Shown: positions 39,524 through 48,962 of the stretch, in pieces
Layout: the number at the start of each line of letters is the position of its first letter
How positions within the stretch are numbered: position 1 is the first letter of the stretch
DNA from: Marinobacter halotolerans
GTDB lineage: Bacteria > Pseudomonadota > Gammaproteobacteria > Pseudomonadales > Oleiphilaceae
Direction: 5' to 3'
Assembly: GCF_008795985.1 (NCBI RefSeq)
Contig: NZ_VMHP01000001.1
Location: 1,612,001 to 1,676,000 of the forward strand
DNA length: 64,000 nt
Position numbers and translations under genes: made by a program
The notes under the pieces: model-generated
The model's input: only the letters and a program-made list of their open reading frames with translations
Databases searched by the model: none
What the model was told of the DNA's origin: nothing

Positions 39524-40099
39524 ATGAAACCACCGTTACAGCCCCTCTCCGACTGGCAGCTCTCCCAGGCTGTGCGAACCATCCGAGCCGGCGGTGTCAT
39601 TGCCTACCCCACGGAAGCCGTCTGGGGGCTGGGATGTGATCCCTGGAACACCAACGCCGTGGAACGCATTCTCGAGCTTAAACAGCGGCCCATGGAAAAA
39701 GGCCTGATTGTGGTAGCAGGTTCGGTGGAACAGGTGCGGTTCCTGTTGGACCCGCTACCGGAGGATCAACAGCAAAAAGCCCTGGGTTATTGGCCCGGCC
39801 CCTTCACCTGTCTTCTTCCTGACCTGCTTGGCCAGATTCCCCAGGAGGTGCGGGGCCGCCATTCAACGATTGCCGTGCGGGTCAGTGATCATCCGCTGGT
39901 GCAGGCCCTGTGTCAGGCGGCAGATTCGCCCCTGGTGTCCACGTCCGCCAATCCGGCCGGGCGGCAACCGGCCCGGTATTCCTGGCAGGTTCGGCAGTAT
40001 TTCGGAAACCGGTTGGACCGTGTGGTCGCAGGTTCGCTCGGCGGTCATCGTCAACCCAGCCAGATTATTGATATCGTCAGCGGACAACAGCTGCGCTAG
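39524..40099 (+). CDS. tsaC: Threonylcarbamoyl-AMP synthase TsaC
   Basis: TsaC makes threonylcarbamoyl-AMP from threonine, bicarbonate and ATP, the first step of the universal t6A37 tRNA modification. The 191-residue YrdC/RimN-type protein shows [18 protein letters not shown] near 24-41, LKQRP, then [11 protein letters not shown] and [14 protein letters not shown]. It is the short TsaC form, without a Sua5 domain. It lies between dprA and hemF, as in E. coli and pseudomonads. Confidence 0.95.
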   Translation: MKPPLQPLSDWQLSQAVRTIRAGGVIAYPTEAVWGLGCDPWNTNAVERILELKQRPMEKGLIVVAGSVEQVRFLLDPLPEDQQQKALGYWPGPFTCLLPDLLGQIPQEVRGRHSTIAVRVSDHPLVQALCQAADSPLVSTSANPAGRQPARYSWQVRQYFGNRLDRVVAGSLGGHRQPSQIIDIVSGQQLR

Positions 40100-40107
40100 G
40101 AGCCTTC

Positions 40108-41034
40108 ATGACAGAACAACCCGACGTCCAAGCCGTCAAACAGTATCTGCTTGGTCTTCAGGAAAGCATCTGCCAGCGGCTGGCGGCCGCTGATGGCCAG
40201 GGCGTTTTCGAAACCGACGCCTGGGACCGTCCGGAAGGTGGCGGCGGCAAAAGCCGGGTGATTAACAACGGTGCGGTCTTTGAAAAGGGCGGTGTGAATT
40301 TTTCCCACGTAATGGGCGAAACCATGCCGGCATCGGCGACCGCCCACCGGCCCCATCTGGCTGGCGCACCCTGGCAAGCCATGGGGGTATCGCTGGTGAT
40401 GCATCCCCACAATCCGTTTGTGCCAACGTCCCATGCCAATGTGCGGTTCTTCATTGCCACACCGGAAAACAGCAAACCGGTCTACTGGTTTGGTGGCGGT
40501 TACGACCTGACGCCCTACTACGGGTTTGATGAAGATTGCGTTCACTGGCACCGAACGGCAAAAGCCGCCTGCGACCCTTTCGGCGACGGGCTATACCGCC
40601 ACTTCAAAAACTGGTGTGATGACTACTTCTACCTGAAACACCGGGACGAACCGCGGGGCGTGGGCGGGCTGTTTTTCGATGATCACAACACCGGGGACTT
40701 CCAGCAGGACTTTGCGTTGATGCGGGCGGTGGGCGACAGTTTCGTTGAGGCCTATGAGCCCATCGTGCAGGCCCGCAAGGACACCGCTTTCAGCGAACGT
40801 CATCGGCAGTTTCAGCTGTATCGCCGGGGCCGTTATGTGGAATTCAATCTGGTCTATGACCGCGGCACCCTGTTCGGGCTGCAGTCCGGCGGTCGCACGG
40901 AATCCATCCTGATGTCGCTGCCGCCGCTGGTGCGTTGGGAATACGATTACCGACCCGAACCGGGGTCGGAAGAGGCGCAACTGACCGACCATTACCTGAC
41001 CGGGCGCAACTGGCTGGAGCAAGACAATGGATAA
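40108..41034 (+). CDS. hemF: Oxygen-dependent coproporphyrinogen III oxidase
   Basis: HemF decarboxylates coproporphyrinogen III to protoporphyrinogen IX with O2 in haem synthesis. The 308-residue protein has the family core: [10 protein letters not shown], the [17 protein letters not shown] signature, [18 protein letters not shown] and GLFFDD. AGGAG precedes ATG 40108 nine bases after the tsaC stop. It overlaps aroE by eight bases, so translation is coupled. It would supply haem to the terminal oxidase genes further right. Confidence 0.97.
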   Translation: MTEQPDVQAVKQYLLGLQESICQRLAAADGQGVFETDAWDRPEGGGGKSRVINNGAVFEKGGVNFSHVMGETMPASATAHRPHLAGAPWQAMGVSLVMHPHNPFVPTSHANVRFFIATPENSKPVYWFGGGYDLTPYYGFDEDCVHWHRTAKAACDPFGDGLYRHFKNWCDDYFYLKHRDEPRGVGGLFFDDHNTGDFQQDFALMRAVGDSFVEAYEPIVQARKDTAFSERHRQFQLYRRGRYVEFNLVYDRGTLFGLQSGGRTESILMSLPPLVRWEYDYRPEPGSEEAQLTDHYLTGRNWLEQDNG

Positions 41035-41854
41035 GGATCTCTATGCAGTGGTTGGCAATCCCATCAGCCACAGTAAATCCCCGCGTATTCACAGTCTGTT
41101 TGCACAGCAGACCGGTGAAAACCTGGATTACACGGCCATTCAGGCTCCGGAGAACGAGTTTCGGACTGTAGTTACCGATTTTTTCAGCCGCGGGGGCCAG
41201 GGACTGAATGTGACTGTGCCTTTCAAGGAAGAAGCCTGGAAACTGGCTGACTACCGAACGGAACGCGCGCAGAAGGCCGGCGCCGCCAATACCCTGTATC
41301 TGGACAACAAAAACCATCTGACAGCAGACAACACCGATGGCGTGGGGCTGGTGAGCGATTTGGTGAACAACCACGGTATACCGATTTCCGGTGCGCGAGT
41401 GCTGGTGCTGGGTGCTGGTGGCGCCGTGCGGGGTGTTCTGGGGCTGCTGCTGGCACAGAAGCCGGAATCTCTCACCATTGCCAACCGGACGGTTTCCCGG
41501 GCCCAGGGCCTGGTCCTGATGTTTGCCGATGAGGCGGGCGGTGCAAGCCTGGAGTCCTGTGGCTTCGAAGCGCCGGATGCGCCTTTTGACATTATCATCA
41601 ACGGCACCAGCGCCAGCCTTCAGGGGGATCTGCCGCCCCTGTCTCCGGCGGTGATCGGGCCGGGCACCGTAGTGTACGACATGATGTATTCTCTGGACGC
41701 CACCCCCTTCAACCAGTGGGCGATGGATCAGGGGGCAACCCGGGTGTTCGACGGCCTGGGTATGTTGGTGGAACAGGCCGCCGAGTCCTTCCGGGTATGG
41801 CGGGGCCTGAGGCCGGACACAGCCAGCGTGATCAAGGAGCTGCGAACGGTCTGA
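41027..41854 (+). CDS. aroE: Shikimate dehydrogenase
   Basis: AroE reduces 3-dehydroshikimate to shikimate with NADPH. The 275-residue protein starts [21 protein letters not shown] and has [11 protein letters not shown] with catalytic Lys, [10 protein letters not shown], and the nucleotide-binding [14 protein letters not shown] and [10 protein letters not shown]. Its start overlaps hemF by eight bases, with GGAG inside hemF. The stator genes follow after 80 bp. Confidence 0.97.
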   Translation: MDKDLYAVVGNPISHSKSPRIHSLFAQQTGENLDYTAIQAPENEFRTVVTDFFSRGGQGLNVTVPFKEEAWKLADYRTERAQKAGAANTLYLDNKNHLTADNTDGVGLVSDLVNNHGIPISGARVLVLGAGGAVRGVLGLLLAQKPESLTIANRTVSRAQGLVLMFADEAGGASLESCGFEAPDAPFDIIINGTSASLQGDLPPLSPAVIGPGTVVYDMMYSLDATPFNQWAMDQGATRVFDGLGMLVEQAAESFRVWRGLRPDTASVIKELRTV

Positions 41855-41934
41855 TGTGCCGACCGGGCCGCAAGGCTTATTCCGGCAGTTTGGACTATGC
41901 TCAGCAGGTGTAAACGCACCCAGGAAGCTTTGTA

Positions 41935-42708
41935 ATGGATATTCTGACCCTTGTCGGCCTGCTGGCAGGCATATTGATTGTTCTTCTGGCCATGCTGGCC
42001 AATGCCTCCGTGCTGACCTTCCTGAATCTTCCGGGCCTTGCCATTGTCATCGGGGGCACGGCGGCGGTGACGCTGATCAAATTCCGCCTGCCATCGGTCA
42101 TGAGTGCTTTCCGCCTGGCCATGGCGTCTGCGTTTACCGACCGTATGGCCCAGCCATCGGAACTGATCCGGGAAGTCAGCAGCCTGGCGGCGGTGGTCCG
42201 CAAAGAGGGAATCCTCGGGCTGGAAAACCACCAGACCAACACCGAATTCCTGCAGAAAGCCATTAACCTGTGCGTTGACGGCCATCCGCCCGAGCTGATT
42301 GAGGAAATCCTGACCCATGAAATGCAGCAAACCGCTGAGCGCTATGACGTGGCCGAGCGGGTGTTTCGTGGTATCGGTGAATCCGCCCCGGCCATCGGCA
42401 TGCTGGGTACCCTGGTGGGTCTGGTGCAGATGCTGAACACCCTGGACGACCCCGCTTCCATCGGACCCGCCATGGCCATAGCGTTGCTGACAACCCTCTA
42501 TGGCGCCTTTATTGCGCAACTGATTGCCCTGCCGCTGGCGGACAAACTGCAGCTCAAGGCCGAGGACGAGGCCCGCAACCAGACCCTGATCGCCACGTCG
42601 ATGCGCAATATCATGCGCGGAGAGAACCCACGGGTGATGACGGAAATGCTGTCTTCGTTCGTGACTCCGGAGCATCGCTCAGCCCTCGCCCCGGAGCGGA
42701 GGGCCTGA
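41935..42708 (+). CDS. Flagellar stator subunit, MotA/PomA-like
   Basis: This 257-residue protein has four membrane helices: two near the N-terminus and two after a cytoplasmic loop. The segment GESAPAIGMLGTLVGLVQML is the conserved TM3 with its Pro and Gly. Together with the next gene it forms a MotA/MotB- or PomA/PomB-like proton or sodium channel complex that drives the flagellar motor. Sequence style (MDILTLVGLLAGI, FRGIGESAP) looks more PomA-like. AGGAAG precedes the start. The pomB-like gene begins three bases after its stop. Confidence 0.88.
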   Translation: MDILTLVGLLAGILIVLLAMLANASVLTFLNLPGLAIVIGGTAAVTLIKFRLPSVMSAFRLAMASAFTDRMAQPSELIREVSSLAAVVRKEGILGLENHQTNTEFLQKAINLCVDGHPPELIEEILTHEMQQTAERYDVAERVFRGIGESAPAIGMLGTLVGLVQMLNTLDDPASIGPAMAIALLTTLYGAFIAQLIALPLADKLQLKAEDEARNQTLIATSMRNIMRGENPRVMTEMLSSFVTPEHRSALAPERRA

Positions 42709-42711
42709 CCC

Positions 42712-43539
42712 GTGGTGCTGAGGAAACCGGCCAGGCACAAAAAGCATAGCCGTGGATCCCCCGCCTGGATCGTGACGTTTGCTGATCTGGCGACCCTGCT
42801 ACTGACGTTCTTTATCCTGCTGTTGTCCTTTGCCGAAATGGACGTGGAGAAATACCGGGCCATGGCCAATTCCATGGCGGTTGCCCTTGGCGGCACTCCG
42901 GTGATTTCCAGTGTCCCCGGGGGCCAACCGGTATCGGTGATTGCCACCGAGCCAGCGCCGGCTGCGCCAACCGACCCGCAACTGGAACCTGAGCTAATCG
43001 ATGAACGCGCCGAGGGCGATGCGCCTACGAAAATCTCCGGGGGTATCATCGATCTGGCCTCGGCACTGATAGAAGAGCTGGAACCGGAAGTGGCGTCCGG
43101 CGCTCTGAGCGTCAACTACGACGAAGAGCGGGTGATTATCCGTTTCGCCGAAGAGGCCGCCTTCCGCTCCGGAGAGGCCGAAATCAAGCCGGCGATGATT
43201 CCCATTATTGAGCGCGTGGTGGAAGTCCTGTCGTTCTGTAGCGGGGATATCCTGGTGGCGGGCTACACCGACGACCGTCCCATTTCCAGCGGGCGCTACC
43301 GGTCGAACTGGGATCTATCCGCGGCCCGGGCGGTCTCTGTGGTGCACGAACTGGTGCTTAACCGTGAAGTGCCGGCCGAGCGGGTGGCGGCGGCCGGTCG
43401 AGCAGAAACCAACCCGCTGGTGCCCAATGACAGTCCGGAAAACCGTGCCCGCAACCGCCGGGTCGAAATTTCCATCCGTAATCCCGAATGCGACGAGAAT
43501 ATGCCCGCTGGCGATCTTCCGGTAGAGATCACGCCCTGA
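42712..43539 (+). CDS. Flagellar stator subunit, MotB/PomB-like
   Basis: From GTG 42712 (or the adjacent GTG) it encodes 275 residues. A single membrane helix, TFADLATLLLTFFILLLSF, carries the ion-binding Asp at about 25, like PomB. A Pro/Glu linker follows, then an OmpA-type peptidoglycan-binding domain (GYTDDRPI and ENRARNRRVEISI). The stator anchors to peptidoglycan and conducts ions. The LLSFAEMD after the helix is similar to the LLSFSEMD of PomB, suggesting sodium coupling, which is an inference. It pairs with the gene just upstream. Confidence 0.88.
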   Translation: MVLRKPARHKKHSRGSPAWIVTFADLATLLLTFFILLLSFAEMDVEKYRAMANSMAVALGGTPVISSVPGGQPVSVIATEPAPAAPTDPQLEPELIDERAEGDAPTKISGGIIDLASALIEELEPEVASGALSVNYDEERVIIRFAEEAAFRSGEAEIKPAMIPIIERVVEVLSFCSGDILVAGYTDDRPISSGRYRSNWDLSAARAVSVVHELVLNREVPAERVAAAGRAETNPLVPNDSPENRARNRRVEISIRNPECDENMPAGDLPVEITP

Positions 43540-43618
43540 CATCCGGGCGCCGAGATCTTTATACTGTGCGCCCTTGATTGACCAAAACAGCTTGATTGAA
43601 CAAACAGAGAGACAGGCC

Positions 43619-43930
43619 ATGAGTGGACCGGACAAACCAAAAGTAATCGGCGAGGAATGGAGCGACGAGCGGGTAAAAGGCTTCCTGGCGATCGAGCCCT
43701 ACGACAGTGCCGTCAACCCCGATTTCAATGCTCTGCTGAAGGCCTATCAGGCCATGAGGGCAGAGGATTTCGAGCGTTTCGTGGGGTTCTTTGTGGAAGC
43801 GGGTCGCGACCTTAATGGGGTCAACGAGCGCGGCGAAACCATCCTTGATCTGATTTCACAGCATCGCCGCAGCACAGCTTACGCCGACATACTGAAACAG
43901 GCCGGAGCGAAAACAACAGCAGCCGGGTAG
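43619..43930 (+). CDS. PA4642-family protein
   Basis: A 103-residue soluble protein from ATG 43619; the frame opens further upstream without a better ribosome site. The region KVIGEEWSDERVKGFL and FERFVGFFVEAGRDLN and the terminal NERGETILDLI match the small PA4642 family of pseudomonads, known only from sequence. An ankyrin-like pattern in the second half is possible. Its function is unknown. Its stop codon lies within a hairpin shared with the opposing hsp20 gene. Confidence 0.8.
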   Translation: MSGPDKPKVIGEEWSDERVKGFLAIEPYDSAVNPDFNALLKAYQAMRAEDFERFVGFFVEAGRDLNGVNERGETILDLISQHRRSTAYADILKQAGAKTTAAG

Positions 43931-43942
43931 TCACCCGGCTGC
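43919..43942. terminator. Bidirectional terminator between PA4642-like gene and hsp20
   Basis: GCAGCCGGGT (43919-43928), loop of 4, ACCCGGCTGC (43933-43942), a 10-bp perfect stem overlapping the PA4642-like stop codon. On the minus strand it is followed by TGTTGTTTT, so it should mainly serve hsp20. Confidence 0.65.
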
Positions 43943-43967
43943 ACTGGCAGGACAATTGACCCCGGAT

Positions 43968-44423
43968 CTACTGAACGTTGACTTCAATAGCCTTGGGTTG
44001 GGCCGGTTCGGCTTTGGTGAGGGTCAGCGACAGCACGCCGTCCTTGAAGTTGGCGTCAATGCTGTTTTCGTCAACATTCTCCGGCAGGGTAAAGCGGCGG
44101 ATAAAACTGCCGTAAACCCGCTCTACACGGTGATGTTTGCGATCACCGGTTTCCTCCTCCTGACGGCGCTCGCCCTGAATGCTCAGGACACCGTCCTGCA
44201 CCGTTACCTTGATGTCGTCCTTTGACATACCCGGCAGTTCAGCTTCAATGCTGTAAGCCTTGTCGGTTTCCTTGATATCGACGGCCGGGGCCCAGTCCGT
44301 GCGGCGGAACAGATCCCGGCTCTCGCGCTCGCCGTTACTGCGAGCCAGCCCGAATTGCCGGTTGTAGCGGTTGATCAGGTCTTCGAATTCGTTGACCGGA
44401 TTCCAGCGGGTTAGATTGCTCAT
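43968..44423 (-). CDS. Small heat-shock protein, Hsp20/alpha-crystallin family
   Basis: This 151-residue ATP-independent chaperone has a central alpha-crystallin domain (about 45-140), with DWAPAVDIKETDKAYSIEAELPGMSKDDIKV, FTLPENVDENSIDANFKDGVLSLTL and a C-terminal tail ending IEVNVQ. It holds unfolded proteins for refolding by DnaK or ClpB. A strong AGGAGGAG lies upstream of ATG 44423. A sigma32-like -35 (CTTGAAA) at 44567-44561 suggests heat-shock control. It is not classical IbpA but a class A relative. Confidence 0.92.
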   Translation of the reverse strand: MSNLTRWNPVNEFEDLINRYNRQFGLARSNGERESRDLFRRTDWAPAVDIKETDKAYSIEAELPGMSKDDIKVTVQDGVLSIQGERRQEEETGDRKHHRVERVYGSFIRRFTLPENVDENSIDANFKDGVLSLTLTKAEPAQPKAIEVNVQ

Positions 44424-44533
44424 ATGAAACTCCTCCTACGAATCTGAGATCGTTGTCTTGATGTCAGCTTCGCTCGCGGAACAGCTCCATGCCGGTGGCG
44501 CCAGCCGGATGGTTCTCCGTGAACATCTGCTAT

Positions 44534-44567
44534 TTAGGAATGTAGGTGCGCCCGCTTACTTTTCAAG
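44534..44567 (-). promoter_or_regulatory. Candidate heat-shock (sigma32) promoter of hsp20
   Basis: The minus strand has CTTGAAA at 44567-44561, a perfect match to the sigma32 -35. Fourteen bases on is CCTACATT, a weak match to the -10 CCCCATNT. It is about 110 bp upstream of the hsp20 start, and it overlaps the stop codon of the sulfatase-fold gene (44563). Confidence 0.45.
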
Positions 44568-46122
44568 GGGCCGATGAAAATTCCCCGAAGTGTCGGTGCA
44601 GGAACGGCCGGAAACGGCTCATGGGGGCGCCGGGGGTCTGCAGATCGGGTCGGACGCCGGGGCGGAAGCCCGGTAATTCTCCGGACAGGAATGGCCTGAC
44701 CAGCGCCGGATCCGCGCTGATAACGTGGACGATGACATCTCGGCTGGCCCCTTCGCCGGTAATCAGCGGGGCCGGTTGATGATCTCCGAGAATAATCATT
44801 AGCGTGTTATCGCCGATATAGCGGGAGGCAAAGCCACCGGCGACTTCAAGAGCGTAGGCAATGGCGCGGGCGTAATGTTCACGCACCCGCTCCGGCTCCC
44901 GCCAGAGCGATACCGGTGCCTCCCCCATGCCTTCCCAACGCCGGAACACCTGTCCATCGGCAATGGCCTCCCAGTCTTCAAGCACCGGCAGTATTGGCAC
45001 CCAGGGCGCATGGCTGCTGATCAGCGCCAGCTCGGCGAATAGCGGGCCGCTGTTTTGCTGCCGGATAGTGCGGAACTGATGCCAGGTATACTGATCGGGC
45101 ATGGTCACCCAGTTGAACGCGGGACCCTGGTAGCCCAGGTCCCCCTGGCCGTAAATCCGGTCGTAGCTGTAAAGCTCCCCCGCCGGCCATGACTGGGTAA
45201 TAGCCGGCATGATGGCGACCGCGCGGTGGCCGGTACGCCTGAAATCATCAACAAGCGTGGCAAATTCGCTGCTAAGAAGGGTTTCATAAGCCAGCTGATT
45301 GTTAATCCACTGGCCGCTGAGCACTGAAAGATGCCCAAGCCATGATTGCCCGCCCTGGATGGGTGATTCCAGCCGACCCGTGGCAACGGTCAAGCCGGCT
45401 GTCTCCAGTTCACGGGCCATGAAGTCTAATGTTGGCCCCACCGTGTCCCGGTAGCGCTCGTCGGTCAGGGTAGAAATGCCGTAGGATTCGATAAAACCCA
45501 GAACCACGTCCTTGCCGGCCAGAACTGGCAGGGGGACGGGCTGGTTGGCCGTCTCCGGCCCGGTCAGGATCTGGCTGGTAAAGGTACGGGTGGTCTGATG
45601 GGTGTGACTGATCAATGAGGCCTGATTGGCGACAAAGGCCAGTGCGGGGCTGCCTACCCAGGGTGTCACTGAAGCAGCCAGGGCCAGGCCCACGATCAGC
45701 CATAGCGGTTTGGCCAGGTGCGGGCGGGAATGATGTTTCAGCCGTTCCAGCGCATACCGGAGTAGCCAGATAGCCCCGGCCAGCACCATCAACAGCAGTG
45801 CCAGCGCCAGAACAGCAAGCACTTCGCCAAGGTTTGTGGTCATCAGATCCCAGGCGGCGTCCAGCAGCCGGACTTCCAGATACAGGTTCAATCCACGCCC
45901 GAGACTCTCCCGCACCAGGGCGTCTGCCAGCACAAGAAATCCCAGCAGCCCATAACTCAACGCCACGGCCAGAGTCAGGCGATGGCGCCGTTCCGGTCTG
46001 GGCAGTTTGCAGAGGACGGCCCCAAGAACCAGCGCTTCCAGCGACACCCAGGGACCGGCCCCCGGCAATGCCAGCGACGGAAACAGGAACAGGATGTTGA
46101 GAAGCAGCAACCAGAGAAGCAT
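44563..46122 (-). CDS. Membrane-anchored alkaline-phosphatase-superfamily (sulfatase/LtaS-like) protein
   Basis: A 519-residue protein with about four N-terminal membrane helices (to about residue 170) and a periplasmic catalytic domain. The catalytic domain opens with VVLGFIESYG (metal-ligand Glu and nucleophile region) and has SSHAPW and IILGDHQPAP, the Asp-His pair that binds metal. Such enzymes transfer phosphoglycerol or phosphoethanolamine, or hydrolyse sulfates, at the envelope. The precise substrate is unknown. It is on the same strand as hsp20, whose promoter lies in its 3' end. Confidence 0.8.
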   Translation of the reverse strand: MLLWLLLLNILFLFPSLALPGAGPWVSLEALVLGAVLCKLPRPERRHRLTLAVALSYGLLGFLVLADALVRESLGRGLNLYLEVRLLDAAWDLMTTNLGEVLAVLALALLLMVLAGAIWLLRYALERLKHHSRPHLAKPLWLIVGLALAASVTPWVGSPALAFVANQASLISHTHQTTRTFTSQILTGPETANQPVPLPVLAGKDVVLGFIESYGISTLTDERYRDTVGPTLDFMARELETAGLTVATGRLESPIQGGQSWLGHLSVLSGQWINNQLAYETLLSSEFATLVDDFRRTGHRAVAIMPAITQSWPAGELYSYDRIYGQGDLGYQGPAFNWVTMPDQYTWHQFRTIRQQNSGPLFAELALISSHAPWVPILPVLEDWEAIADGQVFRRWEGMGEAPVSLWREPERVREHYARAIAYALEVAGGFASRYIGDNTLMIILGDHQPAPLITGEGASRDVIVHVISADPALVRPFLSGELPGFRPGVRPDLQTPGAPMSRFRPFLHRHFGEFSSAP

Positions 46123-46162
46123 CGCTCAGATACGATCTTTATGGGACAGTCAGACCACTGGC

Positions 46163-46699
46163 CTACGCTTCCTTAAGATATTCATCCTTCAGTCGGGCGT
46201 AATTGGCGGCGGTGTATTTGAAAAAGCTTCTTTCGTTCTCCGTCAGTTCCCGTGCCTTCTTACAGGGTGAACCTACGTATAGATGGCCGGATTCAAGCGT
46301 TTTGCCTGGCGGCACCAGGCAGCCGGCAGCGACAATCACTTCGTCCTCGACAACCGCGCCGTCCATAATGATGCAGCCCATCCCGACGAGTACGCGGCTG
46401 CCAATCGTGCAGCCATGGAGCAATGCCTTGTGGCCGACGGTGACATCGTCTCCCAGCGTCAGCGGATGGCCGCCCGGGTTGTAGTCACTGGCATGGGTGA
46501 TGTGCAATACGGATCCATCCTGGATGCTACAGCGATCCCCAATGCGGATTTTATGCATGTCCCCCCGTATCACGGTCATCGGCCAGACCGACACATCGTC
46601 ACCGGTCTGCACGTCTCCTATCACCACCGAGCTGGGATCCACCCATGCGCGTTTACCGAAATGTGGCGTAATACCCTTGTGTGTTCGTACATTAGCCAT
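46163..46699 (-). CDS. Gamma-carbonic anhydrase family protein
   Basis: From ATG 46699 (GAGG eight bases upstream) it encodes 178 residues of left-handed beta helix. The hexapeptide repeats (VVIGDVQTGDDVSVWPMTVIRGD, IRIGDRCSIQDGSVLHIT, LTLGDDVTVGHKALLHGCTIGSRVLVGMGCIIMDGAVV) carry the three zinc-ligand His positions (VLHIT, VGHKALLHG). It is the YrdA/PaaY-like trimer, a putative carbonic anhydrase or acyltransferase-like protein. The longer frame runs into the intergenic repeat at 46728-46860 and is discounted. Confidence 0.92.
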   Translation of the reverse strand: MANVRTHKGITPHFGKRAWVDPSSVVIGDVQTGDDVSVWPMTVIRGDMHKIRIGDRCSIQDGSVLHITHASDYNPGGHPLTLGDDVTVGHKALLHGCTIGSRVLVGMGCIIMDGAVVEDEVIVAAGCLVPPGKTLESGHLYVGSPCKKARELTENERSFFKYTAANYARLKDEYLKEA

Positions 46700-46727
46700 T
46701 ACATATACCTCATAACGTTTACCCCGA

Positions 46728-46860
46728 GGCTCGGGGTATCGGAGGGAAAGGCCCTTCCAAAACTGTGCGGAGCCATGGATGGCGGAGCCCAAGCGTCACA
46801 TGGATGTGCCGCAAGGAGCGTGTTTTGGAAGGGCCTTTCCCACCGGTACCTCCCCCGAGG
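46728..46860. repeat. Intergenic inverted-repeat element (REP/MITE-like)
   Basis: A perfect 20-bp inverted repeat (46744-46763 and 46822-46841, GGGAAAGGCCCTTCCAAAAC and its reverse complement) brackets 58 bp. The core reads AGCCATGGATGGCGGAGCC then AAGCGTCACATGGATGTG, a pattern I associate with repeated intergenic sequences of Marinobacter relatives. Imperfect repeat symmetry extends outward to about 46728 and 46860. It codes for nothing credible and lies between the gamma-carbonic anhydrase and prlC genes. Only one copy is evident in this window. Confidence 0.75.
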
Positions 46861-46909
46861 TCTGATTGAATGAAACTACCTTAGATCCAATTTCCTGAGA
46901 AGGGGACTT

Positions 46910-48955
46910 ATGAATAACCCGCTGCTGACGGACGATCTGTTACCGCGTTTTGACCATATCCGTGTTGAGCATATGGAAGAGGCGATTGACCAGATCCTTA
47001 GCGAAAACCGGATGAAGATCGGGCAGATTGCCGCGCAGGAGGACCCTACCTGGGAAACTCTGGCTCAGCCGATGCAGGCGCTGGAAAACAAGCTGGAAAA
47101 TGCCTGGTCGGTAATTTCCCACCTGAACGGGGTGATGAACAACGATGAGCTGCGCAACGTCTACAAAAGCTGCCTCGAGAAACTGACCGAGTACACCACC
47201 CAACTCAGCCAGAATGCCGAGCTGTGCGAAGCCTATAAAAAGCTCCAGGCACGGGATGACTTCAAGGATCTGTCCGAGGCCCAGCGCAAGTCCGTCGAGA
47301 ACACTCTCCGTGATTTCCATCTGGGCGGCGTGGACCTGCCTCAGGAGCAGAAAGAGCAGTACGCCAGTCTTTCCATGGAGATGTCCGAACTTTCCAACCG
47401 TTTCAGCGACAATGTGCTGGATGCCACCCAGCACTGGTACAAGCACATTACCGACGTGGCGGATCTTGCCGGTGTTCCGGAAAGCGCTCTTGAGGGTGCC
47501 CGGCAGTCCGCGAAGCAGCGGGAACTGGACGGTTACGTGATTACCCTGGATTTCCCCAGTTTCTATCCGGTGCTGACCTACGGGGACAACCGGGAACTGC
47601 GCCGTGAAGTCTACGAAGCCTTTGTGACACGTGCCTCGGATGTAGGCCCGGATGGCGGCACCTGGGACAACACCCCGGTGATGGCGGAGATTCTCAAGCG
47701 CCGCCATGCCATGGCCCAGTTGCTCGGCTTCAACAACTATGCCGAGCGGTCGCTGGCCAAGAAAATGGCCCGCAGTGTGGATGAGGTTCTGGATTTCCTG
47801 AACCAGCTTGCTGCCAAGTCCAAACCCATTGCCCAGCGTGAGTTCGGTGAACTGAAAGCCTTCGCCCGCGACACCTACGGTGTGGACGATCTGCAGGCCT
47901 GGGACGTTGGTTATTACAGTGAAAAACTGCGTCAACAGCGCTACGACATCTCGCCGGAGACGCTGCGCCCCTATTTCCCCGCCGATAAAGTGGTATCCGG
48001 CCTGTTCCGGGTGGCGGAAAAGCTGTTCGACGTTCAGATCGAAGCAAAACCGGAAGTGGAAACCTGGCACCAGGACGCCACCGCCTACTGCATCAGCCGT
48101 GGCGGCGAGCCGTTGTCGTGGTTCTATCTTGACCCCTACGCCCGTCAGGGCAAGCGTGGCGGTGCCTGGATGGCGGACTGCCGCGTTCGCTGGCGCAACC
48201 TGCGCGGCACCCTGCAGTTGCCGGTGGCCTTCCTGACCTGCAACTTTACGCCGCCTGTGAATGGCAAACCGTCACTGCTGACTCACGATGAAGTCACCAC
48301 GCTGTTCCACGAGTTCGGCCATGGTCTTCACCACATGCTTACCCAGGTTGATGTAATGGACGTGTCCGGTATCAACGGTGTGGCCTGGGATGCCGTGGAG
48401 CTGCCCTCGCAGTTCCTGGAGAACTGGTGCTGGAATCCGGAGTCACTGGAACTGATTGCCAGCCACCACGAAACCGGTGAGCCGCTGCCCCAGGATCTGC
48501 TTCAGAAGCTGCTGGCGGCGAAGAACTTCCAGTCTGGTATGGCCATGGTTCGGCAGCTGGAATTTTCTCTGTTCGATTTCCGTCTGCACGCCGAGTTCAC
48601 GCCGGATGCGCCCACCAACCCTCTGGATATGCACCGGCAGGTACGGGAAGAAATCGCCGTGGTCCAGGCGCCGGAGTTCAATCGCTTTCCCAACAGCTTC
48701 TCGCACATCTTTGCCGGTGGTTATGCGGCGGGTTATTACAGCTACAAGTGGGCGGAAGTGCTCGCGGCGGACGCCTTCTCGTTGTTCGAGGAGAACGGCA
48801 TTTTCGATCAGGAAACCGGCAAGTCATTCCTACACAACATTCTTGAAAAAGGCGGCTCCCAGGAGCCCATGGAGCTGTTCAAGGCCTTCCGTGGACGTGA
48901 ACCCCAGGTGGATGCCCTGTTGAAGCAGACCGGTATCACCGACGACGCTGCCTGA
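46910..48955 (+). CDS. prlC: Oligopeptidase A (M3 metallopeptidase)
   Basis: PrlC degrades oligopeptides and signal peptides in the cytoplasm. The 681-residue length and the zinc motif HEFGHGLHH at 467-475, with a downstream ENWCW region carrying the third ligand, match E. coli PrlC. The N-terminus NNPLLTDDLLPRFDHIRVEHMEEAI is typical. GAAGGGG precedes ATG 46910. A strong terminator follows its stop, but yheV begins just after, so some read-through is likely. The prlC-yheV order is conserved in gammaproteobacteria. Confidence 0.96.
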   Translation: MNNPLLTDDLLPRFDHIRVEHMEEAIDQILSENRMKIGQIAAQEDPTWETLAQPMQALENKLENAWSVISHLNGVMNNDELRNVYKSCLEKLTEYTTQLSQNAELCEAYKKLQARDDFKDLSEAQRKSVENTLRDFHLGGVDLPQEQKEQYASLSMEMSELSNRFSDNVLDATQHWYKHITDVADLAGVPESALEGARQSAKQRELDGYVITLDFPSFYPVLTYGDNRELRREVYEAFVTRASDVGPDGGTWDNTPVMAEILKRRHAMAQLLGFNNYAERSLAKKMARSVDEVLDFLNQLAAKSKPIAQREFGELKAFARDTYGVDDLQAWDVGYYSEKLRQQRYDISPETLRPYFPADKVVSGLFRVAEKLFDVQIEAKPEVETWHQDATAYCISRGGEPLSWFYLDPYARQGKRGGAWMADCRVRWRNLRGTLQLPVAFLTCNFTPPVNGKPSLLTHDEVTTLFHEFGHGLHHMLTQVDVMDVSGINGVAWDAVELPSQFLENWCWNPESLELIASHHETGEPLPQDLLQKLLAAKNFQSGMAMVRQLEFSLFDFRLHAEFTPDAPTNPLDMHRQVREEIAVVQAPEFNRFPNSFSHIFAGGYAAGYYSYKWAEVLAADAFSLFEENGIFDQETGKSFLHNILEKGGSQEPMELFKAFRGREPQVDALLKQTGITDDAA

Positions 48956-48962
48956 ACCAAAG

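Noticed and set aside
44424..44533. Possible ROSE-type RNA thermometer in the hsp20 leader
   Set aside because: The leader length suits one, but I found no UUGCU-type anti-Shine-Dalgarno stretch pairing with AGGAGGAG.
46283..46873. Plus-strand frame across the gamma-carbonic anhydrase gene and the inverted repeat
   Set aside because: It is antisense to a well supported gene and runs through the repeat element.
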